DNA from: Streptomyces puniciscabiei
Lineage (GTDB): Bacteria; Actinomycetota; Actinomycetes; Streptomycetales; Streptomycetaceae
Assembly (NCBI RefSeq): GCF_006715785.1
Contig: NZ_VFNX01000008.1
Location: 1-64,000 of the forward strand
Reading direction: 5' to 3'
DNA length: 64,000 nucleotides
Positions 62,308-64,000 of the stretch are shown one piece after another (within the stretch, counting starts at the first letter, position 1; the number at the start of each line of letters is the position of its first letter). The translations under genes were made by a program, and so were the position numbers. The notes beneath the pieces are model-generated. The model saw only the letters and a list, made by a program, of their open reading frames with translations. It was not told the origin of the DNA and made no database searches.

Positions 62308-63204
62308 GTGGATCTTGATCTGCGGAAGCTCCGGTATTTCGTGGCGGTGGCCGAGGAACTCCACTTCGGACGCGCGGCCGAGCGGCTGCACATCGCACAA
62401 CCCGTGCTGTCCCGGCAGATCCGAAGCCTGGAGGACGAGTTGGGCGCCGAGGTCTTCGACCGTGGCCGGCGCGGCACGCTGCTCACTCCGGCCGGACAGC
62501 AGTTGCTGGAGGACGCCGTACCACTGCTCGCCTCGGCCCAGGCGCTGGTCCGGCGGGTGAAGGCGGCGGCGCAGGACACCCCCACGCTGACCGTCGGCTT
62601 CATGCCCGGCATCACGGTCACCCCTGCGATGGCGGTCTTCACCACGCGCCATCCCGGCGTCGACGTCCGCCTGCTGCGCACCACTTGGGACGACCAGGTG
62701 GAGGTACTGCTGAACGGCCGGGCGGACATCGGCGTCGTACGACTGCCCATCGACCAGCGCGGCCTTCAGGTGCGGCCGCTGTTCAAGGAGCCGCGGGTCG
62801 TCATGCTGCCGGTGGGGCACCCACTGGCGGACAGGGCGTCGGTGACCGTCGGCGACCTCGCCTCCGAGCACCTGCTCCAGGACGCGGATGCCGTTCCCGA
62901 GTGGCGTGATGTGGCGCTGGAGTTGCGCGGCGAGCGGCGCCCCCAAGTCCCGGAGATCCACCAGGTGGAAGAGAAACTGGAGTTGGTGGCGTCCGGAGCC
63001 GGCATCTGCGTGCTCCCGCTGTCCACCGCCGGCTTCTACACCCGCCCGGACGTCATTCCGCTGCCCGTGGACGACATCGGCCCCAACGAGGTGGCCCTGG
63101 CATGGGCGGCCTCCCGCCGCTCCCCCCTCATCCACGACTTCGCCGAAGCCGCGGCGGAGACTTTGGGCCGGCCCCTGGCCGAGGAACGCCCGGGCGCGGA
63201 CTGA
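62308..63204 (+). CDS. LysR-family transcriptional regulator
   Basis: The 298-residue product has the LysR winged helix (LRKLRYFVAVAEELHFGRAAERLHIAQPVLSRQIRSLEDELG) and a periplasmic-binding-like effector domain (LTVGFMPGITVTPAMAVF; GRADIGVVRLPI; VASGAGICVLPLS). The start is GTG (VDLDLRKL). It probably controls the SDR gene just upstream or itself. Confidence 0.9.
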   Translation: MDLDLRKLRYFVAVAEELHFGRAAERLHIAQPVLSRQIRSLEDELGAEVFDRGRRGTLLTPAGQQLLEDAVPLLASAQALVRRVKAAAQDTPTLTVGFMPGITVTPAMAVFTTRHPGVDVRLLRTTWDDQVEVLLNGRADIGVVRLPIDQRGLQVRPLFKEPRVVMLPVGHPLADRASVTVGDLASEHLLQDADAVPEWRDVALELRGERRPQVPEIHQVEEKLELVASGAGICVLPLSTAGFYTRPDVIPLPVDDIGPNEVALAWAASRRSPLIHDFAEAAAETLGRPLAEERPGAD

Positions 63205-63403
63205 GCCGGGCCGGCCGATCGGCAACGCTCCGTGTGCATCACCGTGGCCGGCGGAGTCCCTGCCGAGGGGACGGCAGGAACCGCTGCCCGGGCCCACATC
63301 CACAGCGGTGGCCGCATCCCTCAGCTCTGCACAAGCCCGGGGGTTGTAGCCCGTGGCGTGCCGGGTACTCGGCTCAGCACCGGATCGATCAACGGAGGCA
63401 CTG

Positions 63404-63865
63404 ATGAGCACGGTCAAGGAAGCAGTGGAAGTCGACGTGCCCCTTCACACCGCCTACAACCAATGGACGCAGTTCGAGACGTTCCCGGACTTCATGGAAG
63501 GCGTCGAGGAAGTCAGGCAGCTGGACGATCGGCACAACCACTGGACCACCAAGATCGGTGGAGTCCGGCGGGAGTTCGACACGGAGATCGTCGACCAGCT
63601 CCCGGACGAGCGCATCACATGGCGCACCACCAGCGGTGACACGTCCCAGAAGGGCTCGGTCCGCTTCCAGCGTGTGGATGACACGCACACAAGGGTGGAA
63701 CTCGTCATGGATGTCGAACCCAGCGGGGTCGCGGAGAGGGCCGCGGACATGGTCGGAACACTCGACCGGCGCGTCAAGGGCGACATGAAGCGCTTCAAGC
63801 AGTACATCGAGCAGCGCGGAGGAGAGTCCGGAGCCTGGCGCGGACGCATCCGGCCCGGGGGTTAG
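63404..63865 (+). CDS. SRPBCC-family (polyketide cyclase/dehydrase-like) protein
   Basis: The 153-residue product has the START-like fold pattern: VDVPLHTAYNQWTQFETFPDFMEGV, then ITWRTTSGDTSQKGSVRFQ and a long C-terminal helix (LDRRVKGDMKRFKQYIEQRG). Such proteins bind hydrophobic ligands; this subgroup is common and often stress-related in actinobacteria. GGAGG precedes the ATG. Ligand unknown. Confidence 0.88.
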   Translation: MSTVKEAVEVDVPLHTAYNQWTQFETFPDFMEGVEEVRQLDDRHNHWTTKIGGVRREFDTEIVDQLPDERITWRTTSGDTSQKGSVRFQRVDDTHTRVELVMDVEPSGVAERAADMVGTLDRRVKGDMKRFKQYIEQRGGESGAWRGRIRPGG

Positions 63866-63927
63866 GGGTACCTCCTGAGGCTACGGCGCACCGCCGCCTT
63901 CCCGGCTGTGTCCGGAGGCGGACGGCC

Positions 63928-64000
63928 CTACAGGCCGATGTTGGTGAGCGGGAGGTTCCAGTCGTTGCTCTCCATGTCGCCACGACCGTCCTGAGCCGCA
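63928..64000 (-). CDS. C-terminal end of a leftward gene, cut by window edge
   Basis: The minus strand reads DMESNDWNLPLTNIGL and then a TAG stop at 63928-63930, with open frame to the window end. The composition looks protein-like and may be the tail of a small secreted or surface protein, but only ~24 codons are visible, so this is tentative. Confidence 0.4.
   Translation of the reverse strand, partial: AAQDGRGDMESNDWNLPLTNIGL

Noticed and set aside
60334..63417. A 1027-codon minus-strand frame spanning the DUF1275, SDR and LysR genes
   Set aside because: Only the last 236 codons (60334-61044) look like protein; the remainder runs antisense to clear SDR and LysR genes.
1..64000. CRISPR arrays, tRNA or rRNA genes, intact insertion sequences, riboswitches
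   Set aside because: No regularly spaced direct repeats of CRISPR type, no cloverleaf, no intact transposase frame and no recognisable riboswitch were seen on either strand.

Overview
This is high-GC actinobacterial DNA, almost certainly from a Streptomyces chromosome. The support is strong G/C at third codon positions, frequent GTG/TTG starts, SpoIIE-type phosphatases, an RsbW-type ATPase fragment, an AfsA-family protein, Tat signals, and a single rare TTA leucine codon. I saw no tRNA, rRNA, CRISPR array or intact insertion sequence.

Layout. (1) 1-7993, minus strand: a tightly coupled operon (PEP-synthase-like phosphotransferase, nucleotidyltransferase, extended SDR, NDP-kinase-like protein, AfsA-type hotdog protein, UbiA prenyltransferase cut by the window edge) that looks like an uncharacterised biosynthetic cluster. 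(2) 8324-13042: Tat-exported metallophosphoesterase, an RsbW-like gene fragment, a Gln-rich protein and a subtilase-fold protein that has lost all three catalytic residues. (3) 13188-29979: two divergent catabolic operons around a 405-bp control region with two near-identical palindromes. Leftward: small protein of unknown function, NuoF-like reductase, ferredoxin, ADP-forming acyl-CoA synthetase, two acyl-CoA dehydrogenases, 3-hydroxyacyl-CoA dehydrogenase, TetR regulator, small Cys protein. Rightward: Rieske oxygenase, Pot-type ABC transporter, flavin amine oxidase, aldehyde dehydrogenase. Together they suggest uptake and breakdown of a cationic amine or betaine through CoA esters.

(4) 30195-32273: SDR, VOC protein and methyltransferase. 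(5) 32400-41409, minus strand: a five-gene cluster with SbnA/SbnB-type 2,3-diaminopropionate (Dap) synthesis, a TauD/SyrP-like dioxygenase, an NRPS (half C-A-T-TE) and a separate carrier-plus-membrane protein like the C-terminal part of poly-amino-acid synthetases (Pls/PDAP synthetase). This split arrangement is the most interesting object in the window, and its first gene carries the TTA codon. (6) 41771-44509: L,D-transpeptidase lipoprotein, repeat-rich secreted peptide, SpoIIE phosphatase. (7) 44674-52717: a polyhydroxybutyrate/ketone-body locus with secreted depolymerase, transporter, 3-hydroxybutyrate dehydrogenase, 3-oxoacid CoA-transferase and a PucR-type regulator.

(8) 52695-55423: a decayed LacI-family regulator beside an intact glycogen-debranching-type glycosidase. 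(9) 55787-64000: secreted phosphoesterase, zinc ribbon, pentapeptide-repeat protein, second SpoIIE phosphatase, DUF1275 membrane protein, NAD-dependent epimerase, LysR regulator, SRPBCC protein, and the tail of a gene cut by the window edge. Function calls come from reading motifs by eye; no database search was run.
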